From positions 1 to 43,478 of the forward strand of contig JAISSD010000005.1 of assembly GCA_031273295.1 (NCBI GenBank): DNA of 43,478 nucleotides, written 5' to 3'. Position numbers and translations under genes: made by a program. The notes below the pieces were generated by a model, which searched no databases, had not been told where the DNA came from, and saw nothing but the letters and a program-made list of their open reading frames with translations. Numbering within the stretch: position 1 is the first letter of the stretch; the number at the start of each line of letters is the position of its first letter. Positions 30,033-39,665 of this stretch are shown piece after piece. The stretch comes from Prevotella sp. Its GTDB lineage: Bacteria > Bacteroidota > Bacteroidia > Bacteroidales > Dysgonomonadaceae.

Positions 30033-30040
30033 TATTTTTG
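30033..30040 (+). promoter_or_regulatory. Putative -7 element (TATTTTTG)
   Basis: TAnnTTTG match 30 bp upstream of a 20-codon signal-peptide ORF. Confidence 0.45.
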
Positions 30041-30208
30041 CAGCTTGATTGGAATATTTTGTGACGAGAATGAAAAAAACGCAAATCATGTATCTGTTGC
30101 TTTTGTCAGGACAGGCTTTTGCTTTGGGATGAAAACATTCAGGCATAAGAAATAAACAATTTATAACAGGATATATCAAAACGGTTGAATTTTGCAGTAT
30201 CTGCATCC

Positions 30209-30235
30209 CTATGGGATGTGTAGCCCGGTAGAACG
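30209..30235. repeat. REP-like repeat copy B (inverted relative to A)
   Basis: CTATGGGATGTGTAGCCCGGTAGAACG versus reverse complement of A: GTACGGGATGTATCGCCCGGTGGAACG. Confidence 0.6.
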
Positions 30236-30298
30236 GAATAAACGCCTTTGCTCCCTGCATCTTGTAGAGATACATCCCAAGGTTGTCTTGTTTTTCTC

Positions 30299-30322
30299 CC
30301 GGTCGATACATTCCCGACGGAA
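30299..30322. repeat. REP-like repeat copy C
   Basis: CCGGTCGATACATTCCCGACGGAA versus A CCGGGCGATACATCCCGTACGGA. Confidence 0.5.
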
Positions 30323-30435
30323 TGCCGTTTTGAAACAAGCATGCAAAAGCTGCGCCAAAAAGCATGAAACAGCGTTCGGCGGAACCAATATGTTGCAAGT
30401 TCCTTGACGACCGTAAAAAAACAAATTATGTACAC

Positions 30436-31524
30436 ATGAAAATAGCTGCATTGGTATCGGGAGGAGTAGACAGTTCGGTTGTTGTGCATCAACTGAAAGA
30501 ACAGGGTTATGACCCTGTGATATTTTACATTCGCATAGGTATGGAAAACGGGCAGGGATATACCGATTGTCCGGTCGAAGAAGATATTGAAATAACAACC
30601 TGTATAGCAAAAAAATATGCTTGCAAGATGGAAGTCGTATCACTGCACGAAGAGTATTGGGAGAATGTCGCGAGCTATACAATAGACGCTGTAAAGCGCG
30701 GACTGACGCCCAATCCCGACATGATGTGCAACAAGATGATCAAATTCGGCTGTTTCGAACAAAAATGGGGGCATGAGTTTGACAGGATTGCCACAGGGCA
30801 TTATGCCACAACAAGCAGGCTGAATAACAAAACATGGCTCTCGACGGCAAGAGATCAGGTGAAAGACCAGACCTATTTTCTCGGACAAATAAATTATCTG
30901 CAAGTATCGAAACTCATGTTTCCGATAGGCAACCTGTTGAAAAGCGAAGTCCGGGCCATTGCCGCCCGGCAAGGATTGCCGTCTGCCCGGCGTAAGGATA
31001 GCCAGGGTATATGCTTCCTTGGTAAAATCAATTACAATGATTTCATCCGCCGCTATCTGGGTGAACGCAAAGGCAAGATTGTGGAACTGGAAACCGGTAA
31101 TGTGCTTGGCAAGCATGACGGTTACTGGTTCCATACCATCGGGCAGCGTAAAGGATTGGGGCTTGGCGGCGGACCCTGGTTTGTGATAAAGAAGGACACA
31201 AAACAAAATACAGTCTATGTTTCCAATGGCTATGATCCCGATACGCAGTATGGAAAGGTGATCGATCTGGCGGGATTTTCGTTTATCACAGAAGATATCT
31301 GGGGTGATTTTGAAGGACGGAAAGATATTACTTTCAAGATACGCCATACACCCGAATTTACGCATGGCCATATCGAAAAAACAGGCGACCTTTACCGCAT
31401 CCATTCCGATGAAAAGATACAGGGCATTGCCGCCGGACAATTCGGGGTGGTGTATGACGCCGATTCCAAACTCTGTATCGGCAGCGGCATGATAGCAAAT
31501 GAAATGAATACCCGTAATTTTTAA
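30436..31524 (+). CDS. mnmA: tRNA-specific 2-thiouridylase MnmA
   Basis: [62 protein letters not shown] at 30436 preferred over 30364. Confidence 0.93.
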   Translation: MKIAALVSGGVDSSVVVHQLKEQGYDPVIFYIRIGMENGQGYTDCPVEEDIEITTCIAKKYACKMEVVSLHEEYWENVASYTIDAVKRGLTPNPDMMCNKMIKFGCFEQKWGHEFDRIATGHYATTSRLNNKTWLSTARDQVKDQTYFLGQINYLQVSKLMFPIGNLLKSEVRAIAARQGLPSARRKDSQGICFLGKINYNDFIRRYLGERKGKIVELETGNVLGKHDGYWFHTIGQRKGLGLGGGPWFVIKKDTKQNTVYVSNGYDPDTQYGKVIDLAGFSFITEDIWGDFEGRKDITFKIRHTPEFTHGHIEKTGDLYRIHSDEKIQGIAAGQFGVVYDADSKLCIGSGMIANEMNTRNF

Positions 31525-31537
31525 TTGTCTACCCCTG

Positions 31538-32173
31538 ATGTTTCTTTTCGATGACCTTGTCAGTATCCAGCTTGTCGATATAATCGAATTTCTGGGAACA
31601 ATCGCATTTGCTATCAGTGGAATACGTCTGGCTTCAGCCAAACGGTTCGATTGGTTCGGCGCCATTGTGATTGGTTTTGTTACCGCTACCGGCGGCGGTA
31701 CCTTGCGTGACCTGTTGCTGGATGTGCCTGTGTTCTGGATGCAGGCAAGCCGCTACATCTGGTGCACGCTGTTTGCTTTTCTCATAGTGTTGTGTTTCCG
31801 CAAATATCTGGTGCATCTCAACAATACTATTTTCTGGTTCGACTGCATCGGCCTCGGGCTGTTTGTTGTAGTAGGCTATGAAAAGGCTTTGACACCCGGC
31901 TATCCTGTTTGGGTATGCGTGTCCATGGCTACCATAACAGGCATAGTCGGAGGAATTATACGGGATATTCTCATAAATGAAGTTCCCATAATATTTACAC
32001 AGGAGCTTTATGCCGTGGCCTGTATTTCGGGCGGCGTTTTATTCTGCATCCTCCATTATTTGAATGTCGATCTGGCTGTGACAGAAATATCCACAGCTGT
32101 ATTTGTCGTGGCGATAAGGATACTGGCTACAAAATATCATCTGAAACTGCCGATACTCAAAGGAGAGAATTAA
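31538..32173 (+). CDS. TRIC/YicG-like (UPF0126) membrane protein
   Basis: IEFLGTIAFAISGIRLASAKRFDWFGAIVIGFVTATGGGTLRDLLL; second repeat GIVGGIIRDIL. Confidence 0.9.
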   Translation: MFLFDDLVSIQLVDIIEFLGTIAFAISGIRLASAKRFDWFGAIVIGFVTATGGGTLRDLLLDVPVFWMQASRYIWCTLFAFLIVLCFRKYLVHLNNTIFWFDCIGLGLFVVVGYEKALTPGYPVWVCVSMATITGIVGGIIRDILINEVPIIFTQELYAVACISGGVLFCILHYLNVDLAVTEISTAVFVVAIRILATKYHLKLPILKGEN

Positions 32174-32351
32174 ACAATTTAAACGCAACGATCCATACAC
32201 AAGCAATATTCCGGGAATCTGTCTGAATTTTGCCCGTTCAAATTTTCAGAAACGAATGAAGAAGCGGAAACCGGCAAAATCCGGATACAGGCGTTATTTC
32301 CATAAGAAAATATTCGTGGAATATTTAGACGGTTTCCAAACATAAATGAGT

Positions 32352-32359
32352 TATATTTG
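32352..32359 (+). promoter_or_regulatory. Putative -7 element (TATATTTG)
   Basis: TAnnTTTG located inside the listed ORF 5' end, supporting a start at 32385. Confidence 0.5.
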
Positions 32360-32384
32360 CGTATCGATTGCATTTTTAAGTAAC

Positions 32385-34382
32385 ATGGGCGACATCTTGA
32401 AAAGATATATTTATTATACGCTAAGTTCAATGATCCTACTGCCATCTTTCCTGTCGTGCAAACCGGTAAAACTGGCCGACGCCGATAAAAAATTTATGCA
32501 GGGAGAGTACTTTGCGGCGGCGGACATGTATCGCAAGATATATCGTAAAACTCCTGCCCGGAAACGGGAACTGCGGGGTGAAACCGCTCTCCGCATGGCA
32601 GAATGTTACCGCCTGATAAATTATCCAATGAGGGCGAATCCGGCATATGCCAATGCCATACGATACAAGGTGAACGACAGCGTCGTTACGCTCCGGTATG
32701 CCCGTTCTCTCCACAAATCCGGAGACTACAAACAGGCGGCAAAGTATTATCGGGAATTTCTGCAATTATATCCCGACAATAAACTCGCGTTGAACGGATT
32801 GAAGGGTACGGGACTTGCTCCGGTATGGAAAACGAACCCCGCATTATATACTGTCAAACGCATGGATCCATTCAACTCAAACAGAGGCGAATTTAGCCCT
32901 GCGCTTTTACCTCCCGACTACAACCGGCTTTATTTCTCATCCAACAGGAAAGAAGCCCTGGGCGATACCGTCAGCGGTATAACGGGGGCTAAACTAAATG
33001 ATATTTTCATGTCCCGCAAGGACGAAAACGGCAACTGGATGAAGGTCGAACATGTGGAATCGGCCATCAACACCGAATCGGACGAAGGTACGCCCTCATT
33101 TACAAATTCGGGGACGACGATGTACTATACACATACTCCCCTACCCGATTCTGCGGGTATTTTCTTTCCGCATATCTATGTGTCGCAACGCTCGGACGGC
33201 TCGTGGAGTAAAGGTTCGAAGCTGGAAATAAACAGGAGGGATACCCTGAGCGTATATGCGCATCCTGCGATAAACTCTACCGGAGATGTTCTTTATTTCG
33301 TGTCCGACATGGCAGGCGGATATGGCGGAAAGGATATATGGAAGGCGACCCTGATTGGCGACATGGTGGAATCCGTAGAAAATATGGGGCCGGATATAAA
33401 CACGGCAGGAGATGAAATGTTTCCCTGTCTGCGAAACGATTCCACCCTCTATTTCTCGTCCGACGGACATGTGGGCATGGGAGGACTGGATATTTACAGG
33501 GCTTCCTGTGACCCGGCGGCGAAACGATGGTCTTTAGAAAATCTGCAATGGCCAATCAATTCACAGGCAGATGATTTCGGTATCACTTTCGAAGGAGAAA
33601 AAGAGAAAGGTTTTTTCAGTTCCAACCGGGGTGACGGGAAAGGTTTCGACCATATATACTCTTTCGAATATCCCGTAATCAAAACGCTTGTGGAAGGTTA
33701 TATAGTGGATACGGACGACGAATTCGTTACCAGCTCCACGATCCGTGTCATAGGACGGGACGGAACGAACAAGAAGTTCCCGGGAAAGAACGACGGTACT
33801 TATAGCCTCGAGGTGGAACGCGGAGTGGATTATGTGTTTCTGGCCAGCGCCCGGAATTGTCTGAATACACGCATGACTTTGAAAACAGCGAAAATGGAAA
33901 AGGATTCCACTTATCTTGTCGATTTTATACTGACCCCGATAAACAAGCCCGTGGTACTTGAAAATATATTCTACGCCTTCGATAAAGCGGATTTGCTCCC
34001 CGAATCGAAAGAAGCGCTGGACGGACTGACAAGCCTGCTGAATCTGAATCCGAATGTAACGATAGAATTATCGGCGCATACCGATCGTAAAGGTTCGGAT
34101 GAATATAATAACCGGCTGTCGCAGCGCCGTGCCGAAACTGTAACCGGATACCTGATAGCGGGAGGTATCGCCAAAGACCGCCTGACAGCAGTGGGTAAAG
34201 GTAAAGACGAACCGAAAACAGTGAGCGGGGCCATTGCGAAAAAATATGGTTTCCTGAAAGAAGGGGAAGTCCTGACAGAACAATTTATAGAACAATTACC
34301 TCCCGAACAGCAGGATATCGCAGATCAGGTAAACCGGCGTACAGAGTTTAAAGTATCAAGTATAACTTATAATCTGGAGTAA
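32385..34382 (+). CDS. OmpA-family protein with TPR and PD40/WD40-like repeats (PorE-like, T9SS-associated)
   Basis: FMQGEYFAAADMYRKIYRKTP; FSSNRKEALGDT / FVSDMAGGYGGKDIWKA repeats; C-term NIFYAFDKADLLPESKEALDGL...IELSAHTDRKGSDEYNNRLSQRRAE. Confidence 0.8.
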   Translation: MGDILKRYIYYTLSSMILLPSFLSCKPVKLADADKKFMQGEYFAAADMYRKIYRKTPARKRELRGETALRMAECYRLINYPMRANPAYANAIRYKVNDSVVTLRYARSLHKSGDYKQAAKYYREFLQLYPDNKLALNGLKGTGLAPVWKTNPALYTVKRMDPFNSNRGEFSPALLPPDYNRLYFSSNRKEALGDTVSGITGAKLNDIFMSRKDENGNWMKVEHVESAINTESDEGTPSFTNSGTTMYYTHTPLPDSAGIFFPHIYVSQRSDGSWSKGSKLEINRRDTLSVYAHPAINSTGDVLYFVSDMAGGYGGKDIWKATLIGDMVESVENMGPDINTAGDEMFPCLRNDSTLYFSSDGHVGMGGLDIYRASCDPAAKRWSLENLQWPINSQADDFGITFEGEKEKGFFSSNRGDGKGFDHIYSFEYPVIKTLVEGYIVDTDDEFVTSSTIRVIGRDGTNKKFPGKNDGTYSLEVERGVDYVFLASARNCLNTRMTLKTAKMEKDSTYLVDFILTPINKPVVLENIFYAFDKADLLPESKEALDGLTSLLNLNPNVTIELSAHTDRKGSDEYNNRLSQRRAETVTGYLIAGGIAKDRLTAVGKGKDEPKTVSGAIAKKYGFLKEGEVLTEQFIEQLPPEQQDIADQVNRRTEFKVSSITYNLE

Positions 34383-35279
34383 ATGAAACGGTTTATCCTG
34401 TCCGGCATATTCGTGATCTTATTTTTATCCGTATCGCAAGCCCAGGAGTTGAATGCGAAATTGACGGTAAATACACAACAGCTTCCTTCTCCGGACAGGG
34501 AATTGTTCGCATCGCTCGAATCAGGGCTGAACGGATTGCTAAACGAACAGAAGTGGACGGATGCTACTTTCAACCGGAATGAACGTATAAATTGCAATGT
34601 TTCCATAACAATAACCGCTTCTGCGTCCGATAACGATTTCTCGGCGGAAATTCAGTTGACGTCCCAACGCCCTGTTTATAATTCATCTTACGTCACCTCA
34701 TTGATCAATTACCGGGATACGCAATTCGGATTTAGTTATGTACCCGGCCAGCCGCTGGGTCATAATAACATGACTGTCGATAATAATCTGGTTGCTGTCA
34801 TCTCGTTTTATGCCTGTATCATTATCGGGCTTGATTTCGATTCTTTTTCATTAAATGGCGGCAGACCGTATTTTAACAAGGCCATGGAAATAGCCAATAT
34901 GTCCCTGTCTTTAAATGTGAAAGGCTGGGAACCGTTTTCAGGAAAGAATAACAACAGGTATGATCTGGCTCTGGCGCTTACAGAAGAAAGCTCTTCCGCT
35001 TTCCACGATTTCTGGTACAAATATCACCGTACAGGTTTGGACGAAATGGCGGCAAATGCTTCACGTGGAAGGATCCGCATCATGGAATCGGCAAACGATA
35101 TTCAGAAATTGTATGACGCCCGCCCGTCTTCCATTCTGCTTAATCTGATAGCCGAAACGAAGATTGACGAAATAGTTCGTATAAGTTCACAAGCGACAAG
35201 TGAAGAAAAACAAGGCATAAAAAAAATCCTGAATCGGATATTCCCGACAAAGAGTCACAGTATAAATTCTATAAAATGA
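34383..35279 (+). CDS. DUF4835 family protein (PorD-like)
   Basis: QELNAKLTVNTQQLPSPDRELFASLESGLNGLLNEQKWTDATFNRNERINCNVSITI. Confidence 0.75.
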   Translation: MKRFILSGIFVILFLSVSQAQELNAKLTVNTQQLPSPDRELFASLESGLNGLLNEQKWTDATFNRNERINCNVSITITASASDNDFSAEIQLTSQRPVYNSSYVTSLINYRDTQFGFSYVPGQPLGHNNMTVDNNLVAVISFYACIIIGLDFDSFSLNGGRPYFNKAMEIANMSLSLNVKGWEPFSGKNNNRYDLALALTEESSSAFHDFWYKYHRTGLDEMAANASRGRIRIMESANDIQKLYDARPSSILLNLIAETKIDEIVRISSQATSEEKQGIKKILNRIFPTKSHSINSIK

Positions 35280-35430
35280 CAGGAAACTGTTTTAATTTTA
35301 GTCAATAAAGGATTTCGGTTCCAATACGGCTCTTTGTTAATCGTAGATTCCGCTTCGCTTCATCCAGGGTTAATAAAATATCGTCCCCTGCGGGACTTCC
35401 GCACACCCTGCATGCCTGCGACAATTTGAA

Positions 35431-35471
35431 TTGAATTGAAAATCGACGGAGTCAAAATCGGCGGAGCCAAA
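35431..35471. repeat. Dispersed intergenic repeat, copy 2
   Basis: TTGAATTGAAAATCGACGGAGTCAAAATCGGCGGAGCCAAA; see copy at 1428-1468. Confidence 0.8.
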
Positions 35472-35509
35472 AAATGCCGGAATCTATTCTGGCATGAAAT
35501 TTGTCTGAT

Positions 35510-35544
35510 ATTCAAGCAAAGTTAATTATAATTCTGTAATTTTG
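35510..35544 (+). promoter_or_regulatory. Putative lon promoter
   Basis: TTTG (35510-35513) and TAATTTTG (35537-35544). Confidence 0.5.
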
Positions 35545-35595
35545 CAGTTCCCTTGCAGAAGAGGGAGATTAATCCAAGTTAAACAAAAGGATAAT

Positions 35596-38079
35596 ATGTT
35601 TCATAAAAAGAAAGATTTTCTTCATCCGAATGAAGGTAACGAGCCTGTTATTTCAATCATTTCCAATGATTTTGATGATGGAGATTGCCATATAAACGAA
35701 AAAGACCTGAAGGAAGAGCTGCCTGTTTTGCCGCTACGCAATACGGTGATCTTCCCGGGAACGGGTATGCCGATTTCAGTTGCCCGGAAAAAATCATTGA
35801 AACTTATAAAGAGTGTAAGCCGCCAGAGAGGCAAATATGTGGGCTTAATCTGCCAAAAAGACGCGGAAAACGAAGACCCGGAAATCGCCGATCTATATCC
35901 GATGGGAGTGATAGGCGAGATCATACGGGTGATAGAACTTCCCGACGATGAAAATGTGACTGTCATCTTTCAAGGAAAAAAACGCTTCCGGCTGACAGAA
36001 CTGACACAAACAGAGCCTTTCCTCAAAGGACGCTACGAAATACGGGGAACCGCGCCTGTCCTCAAAAACGATGCTGAATACAAGGCATTGTTAGATTCTA
36101 TCCGGGATTTGACAATACAGATGCTGCGCATGTATGGCGAACCTCCCAAAGAATTTATACAACGGCTTAAATCGGATGTAATCTCTTCCCTTTTGGTGAA
36201 TTATTGCTGTTCCAATCTGCCCGTTTCGGGATCCGAAAAGCAAAGTTTACTGGAAATAGACGACGATAAAGAGCGCGCTTACCGCCTTCTTGTCATCCTC
36301 AACCGCGAGACCCAGATAATGGAGATGAAGCTCAATATCCAGATGAAAACACGCGAGGAGTTGAATCAGCAGCAAAAAGAATATTTTCTGCAACAGCAAA
36401 TCAAGACTATTCAGGATGAATTGGGCGGAAACCCTCAACAAGCCGATCTGAATGAATTCAGACAACGGGGACAGGCAAAGAAATGGAGCAAAGAAGTCGC
36501 CCGCGCATTCGAAAAGGAAATGGGTAAACTGGAGCGCCTGCATCCGCAATCTCCCGATTACTCCACGCAATATACATATATAGAAACATTGCTCGATCTA
36601 CCTTGGGGCGAATATTCCAAAGACAATTTCAATCTTAAAAACGCACAGAAGGTGCTTGATCTGGATCATTTCGGATTGGAAAAGGTAAAAGAGCGCATCA
36701 TCGAACATCTGGCGGTATTGAAGTTGAAAGGGGATTTGAAATCGCCTATAATCTGTCTTTACGGCCCTCCGGGAGTAGGCAAGACATCGTTGGGAAAATC
36801 CATCGCGAAAGCGCTGAACCGCAAGTATGTACGCGTTTCATTCGGAGGACTGCACGATGAATCCGAAATTCGCGGCCATCGCCGGACTTACATCGGCGCC
36901 ATGCCGGGACGCATTATCCAGAACATACTAAAAGCGGGTTCATCAAATCCGGTATTTGTACTGGACGAGGTGGACAAGATCGGCAACGATTTTAAGGGAG
37001 ATCCGTCATCGGCCTTGCTTGAAGTATTGGATCCCGAACAAAATTCGGCTTTTCACGACAATTATCTGAATATAGATTACGATTTATCGAAAGTAATGTT
37101 TATTGCCACAGCCAATAACCTGTCCACTATCTCCCAGCCCCTGCTCGACCGCATGGAACTGATTGACGTCAGCGGCTATATCATCGAGGAAAAGGTAGAG
37201 ATAGCCCGCCGCCATCTGATTCCGAAACAATTGGATAATCACGGACTGGCCAAGGATGTAATAGACATCCCGAAAAAGACAATTGAAAAGCTTGTTGAAA
37301 ACTATACACGTGAATCCGGAGTACGCGAACTGGATAAAAAGATAGCGAAAATAATGCGGAAAGTCGCCCGGAAAGTCGCTGCGGAAGACAAATACAAGAA
37401 AGATATCGAACCCGAAGATCTGTATGAATACCTCGGCGCCATAGAATATACCCGCGACCAGTATCAGGGCAACGGGTATGCCGGAGTAGTTACAGGACTG
37501 GCATGGACGTCGGTTGGAGGCGAAATACTCTTTATCGAAACATCATTAAGTAAAGGTAAAGGCGGAAAACTGACATTAACCGGAAATCTAGGCGATGTGA
37601 TGAAGGAATCTGCCGTATTGGCGCTGGAATATCTTCATTCCCATTCCCGGTATTTCGGTATCGACGAGAAAGTTTTTGGTAACTGGAATGTCCACGTCCA
37701 TGTTCCCGAAGGAGCTATCCCCAAAGATGGCCCGTCGGCAGGCATCACTATGGTAACGTCTCTGGCTTCGGCTTTTACGCAGCGCAAAGTGAAGGCGAAT
37801 CTTGCCATGACGGGAGAAATTACCTTGCGCGGCAAAGTATTGCCGGTGGGAGGCATCCGTGAAAAGATACTGGCCGCCAAACGTGCCGGAATAAAGGATA
37901 TAATGCTTTGCAAAGAGAACAAAAAAGATATTGAAGAGATCAAGCCGCTTTATCTGAAAGGTTTGACTTTTCATTACGTGGACGACATAAAGCAGGTATT
38001 GAAGATAGCTCTGCTGGAAGAGAAAGTGAAAGAACCGCTGGATCTGACGGTGAATGAAGAAAAGTCTGCAGACCAATAA
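35596..38079 (+). CDS. lon: ATP-dependent protease La (Lon)
   Basis: [32 protein letters not shown]; catalytic [14 protein letters not shown] at 35596 preferred. Confidence 0.95.
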   Translation: MFHKKKDFLHPNEGNEPVISIISNDFDDGDCHINEKDLKEELPVLPLRNTVIFPGTGMPISVARKKSLKLIKSVSRQRGKYVGLICQKDAENEDPEIADLYPMGVIGEIIRVIELPDDENVTVIFQGKKRFRLTELTQTEPFLKGRYEIRGTAPVLKNDAEYKALLDSIRDLTIQMLRMYGEPPKEFIQRLKSDVISSLLVNYCCSNLPVSGSEKQSLLEIDDDKERAYRLLVILNRETQIMEMKLNIQMKTREELNQQQKEYFLQQQIKTIQDELGGNPQQADLNEFRQRGQAKKWSKEVARAFEKEMGKLERLHPQSPDYSTQYTYIETLLDLPWGEYSKDNFNLKNAQKVLDLDHFGLEKVKERIIEHLAVLKLKGDLKSPIICLYGPPGVGKTSLGKSIAKALNRKYVRVSFGGLHDESEIRGHRRTYIGAMPGRIIQNILKAGSSNPVFVLDEVDKIGNDFKGDPSSALLEVLDPEQNSAFHDNYLNIDYDLSKVMFIATANNLSTISQPLLDRMELIDVSGYIIEEKVEIARRHLIPKQLDNHGLAKDVIDIPKKTIEKLVENYTRESGVRELDKKIAKIMRKVARKVAAEDKYKKDIEPEDLYEYLGAIEYTRDQYQGNGYAGVVTGLAWTSVGGEILFIETSLSKGKGGKLTLTGNLGDVMKESAVLALEYLHSHSRYFGIDEKVFGNWNVHVHVPEGAIPKDGPSAGITMVTSLASAFTQRKVKANLAMTGEITLRGKVLPVGGIREKILAAKRAGIKDIMLCKENKKDIEEIKPLYLKGLTFHYVDDIKQVLKIALLEEKVKEPLDLTVNEEKSADQ

Positions 38080-38093
38080 ATAAAAGAGGGCGT

Positions 38094-38119
38094 TAGGGGC
38101 AACGCATGCGTTGCCCCTA
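38094..38119. repeat. 26-bp perfect palindrome downstream of lon
   Basis: TAGGGGCAACGCATGCGTTGCCCCTA. Confidence 0.9.
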
Positions 38120-38154
38120 CTCGAATTTATATTCCCGGAAAATTTAAACAGGTC

Positions 38155-39546
38155 CTAACCGATCACATTCACCGCTTCGCCGGGTATATTTTCCGATCGT
38201 ATGCGCCATTCCTGCGGATACAGGTTATTAGCCCGGGCGCCTATATTTTTTACAAATCCCAGCGGCATATTTTTATATGTCAATAAAACATATCCTTTAG
38301 GTTGTCCGGGAAGTACCAGGGATTCTTTTCGCAGATAAGCAACCGCCGTCTTCCAATCCGCTTCACAAGTTTCAAAAACGTTTCTATTCAGGTTGTTACT
38401 TAAAGCTAAAGACTGATTCGGGACAAAGTCCTTCCCTTTAAATTCACCCAGGCAAATGCCTTCCGATACAATATTCAGATGTGATTTCAACAACAATAGA
38501 TCATCATGCAATCGTGCCGGAAAAGCAAACCGGAACTCGCCTTTAGAGTAAAAGGTAAAATCCTCCTTGCCCGATATATAATCTTTATATGCTGGCGGTA
38601 AATCCGCTTTATTCTTCTTGTTCTTGCTATCTCTTGCCTTTTTTGGAGCGGTAAAGTCCGCTTCGGATCCATTTTTTCTCAATACGGATAAAAAGAAACC
38701 CTCGCCTTTTATTTTGTGAGGAAAGAACCGGTATGCAACGGTATCTTCCACAAAAGACGGACTTGTCATCCATTCCGCATTTGTATCCACAGGCAGCATT
38801 TCAGCGCCTAGTTCATTCCGGATCCATTGTACATTCTCTTCATTTTCTTCCGTATTATACGTACATGTACTGTACATCAATACGCCTCCCGGCTTGAGGG
38901 CAGGCCATACATCAGCCAGTATTCTTCGCTGGCGTTCTTTACACAGCTTCACATTATGGACAGACCACTCCGATATAGCGCCCTCGTCTTTGCGGAACAT
39001 GCCTTCGCCGGAACATGGCGCGTCGACAAGAACGATATCGAAAAATCCTGTCAGTTTTCCAAGATTCACAGGGTCGTTATTTGTGATTACAACACCCGGA
39101 TCACCCCATTTCGTCAGATTAGCGGCAAGAATATTCGCCCGTGAACGGATAACTTCATTCGACACCAGCAAACTATCCTTGCCCAGTAAACCGGCAATCA
39201 ATGTCGATTTACCACCCGGAGCGGCACAAAGGTCCAGTACCCGGACATTCCCCTTCACATATTGCCTTATCGCCCGCTCAACAAACATGGATGATGCATC
39301 CTGCACATAATAGCATCCGGCATGAAACAAAGGGTCGAATGTAAACCGGGGTCTTTTATCCAAATAATAGCCTGTATCGCACCAGGGAATTTTTGTTGCC
39401 GGCAGATTGGCGCTCTTGTTCCGGTTAATCCTGATACTTACGGGAATATCGCCATCCAAGGCTGTGAGAAAACTATCCCATTCCTCCTTCAGGAGCGGCT
39501 GAGTACGCGTAATAAAATCGGCAGGCAAATTCATTTGTTGTTTCAT
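38155..39546 (-). CDS. RsmB/NOP-family rRNA m5C methyltransferase (RsmF-like)
   Basis: RVLDLCAAPGGKSTLIAGLL; LVDAPCSGEGMFRKDEGAISEWS; LMYSTCTYNTEENE. Confidence 0.92.
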   Translation of the reverse strand: MKQQMNLPADFITRTQPLLKEEWDSFLTALDGDIPVSIRINRNKSANLPATKIPWCDTGYYLDKRPRFTFDPLFHAGCYYVQDASSMFVERAIRQYVKGNVRVLDLCAAPGGKSTLIAGLLGKDSLLVSNEVIRSRANILAANLTKWGDPGVVITNNDPVNLGKLTGFFDIVLVDAPCSGEGMFRKDEGAISEWSVHNVKLCKERQRRILADVWPALKPGGVLMYSTCTYNTEENEENVQWIRNELGAEMLPVDTNAEWMTSPSFVEDTVAYRFFPHKIKGEGFFLSVLRKNGSEADFTAPKKARDSKNKKNKADLPPAYKDYISGKEDFTFYSKGEFRFAFPARLHDDLLLLKSHLNIVSEGICLGEFKGKDFVPNQSLALSNNLNRNVFETCEADWKTAVAYLRKESLVLPGQPKGYVLLTYKNMPLGFVKNIGARANNLYPQEWRIRSENIPGEAVNVIG

Positions 39547-39637
39547 TGGGATTGCAAAGTTAGAACAAAATATAATTTACCAAAGCAACAAAATTGAATG
39601 AATGAGTAAAACAATTCTTCATCAGTAATATTTTTCC

Positions 39638-39645
39638 TATTTTTG
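39638..39645 (+). promoter_or_regulatory. Putative -7 element (TATTTTTG)
   Basis: TAnnTTTG 20 bp upstream of ORF 39666. Confidence 0.5.
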
Positions 39646-39665
39646 CTCCTGATTTCAATTCATAC

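Noticed and set aside
29567-30682. Short ORFs (90-171 aa) in the mnmA upstream region
   Set aside because: Overlap REP-like repeats or mnmA in antisense; compositions look non-coding.
30640-31665. 341-aa minus-strand ORF opposite mnmA
   Set aside because: Sense strand encodes a clear MnmA; the antisense translation has no coherent family features.
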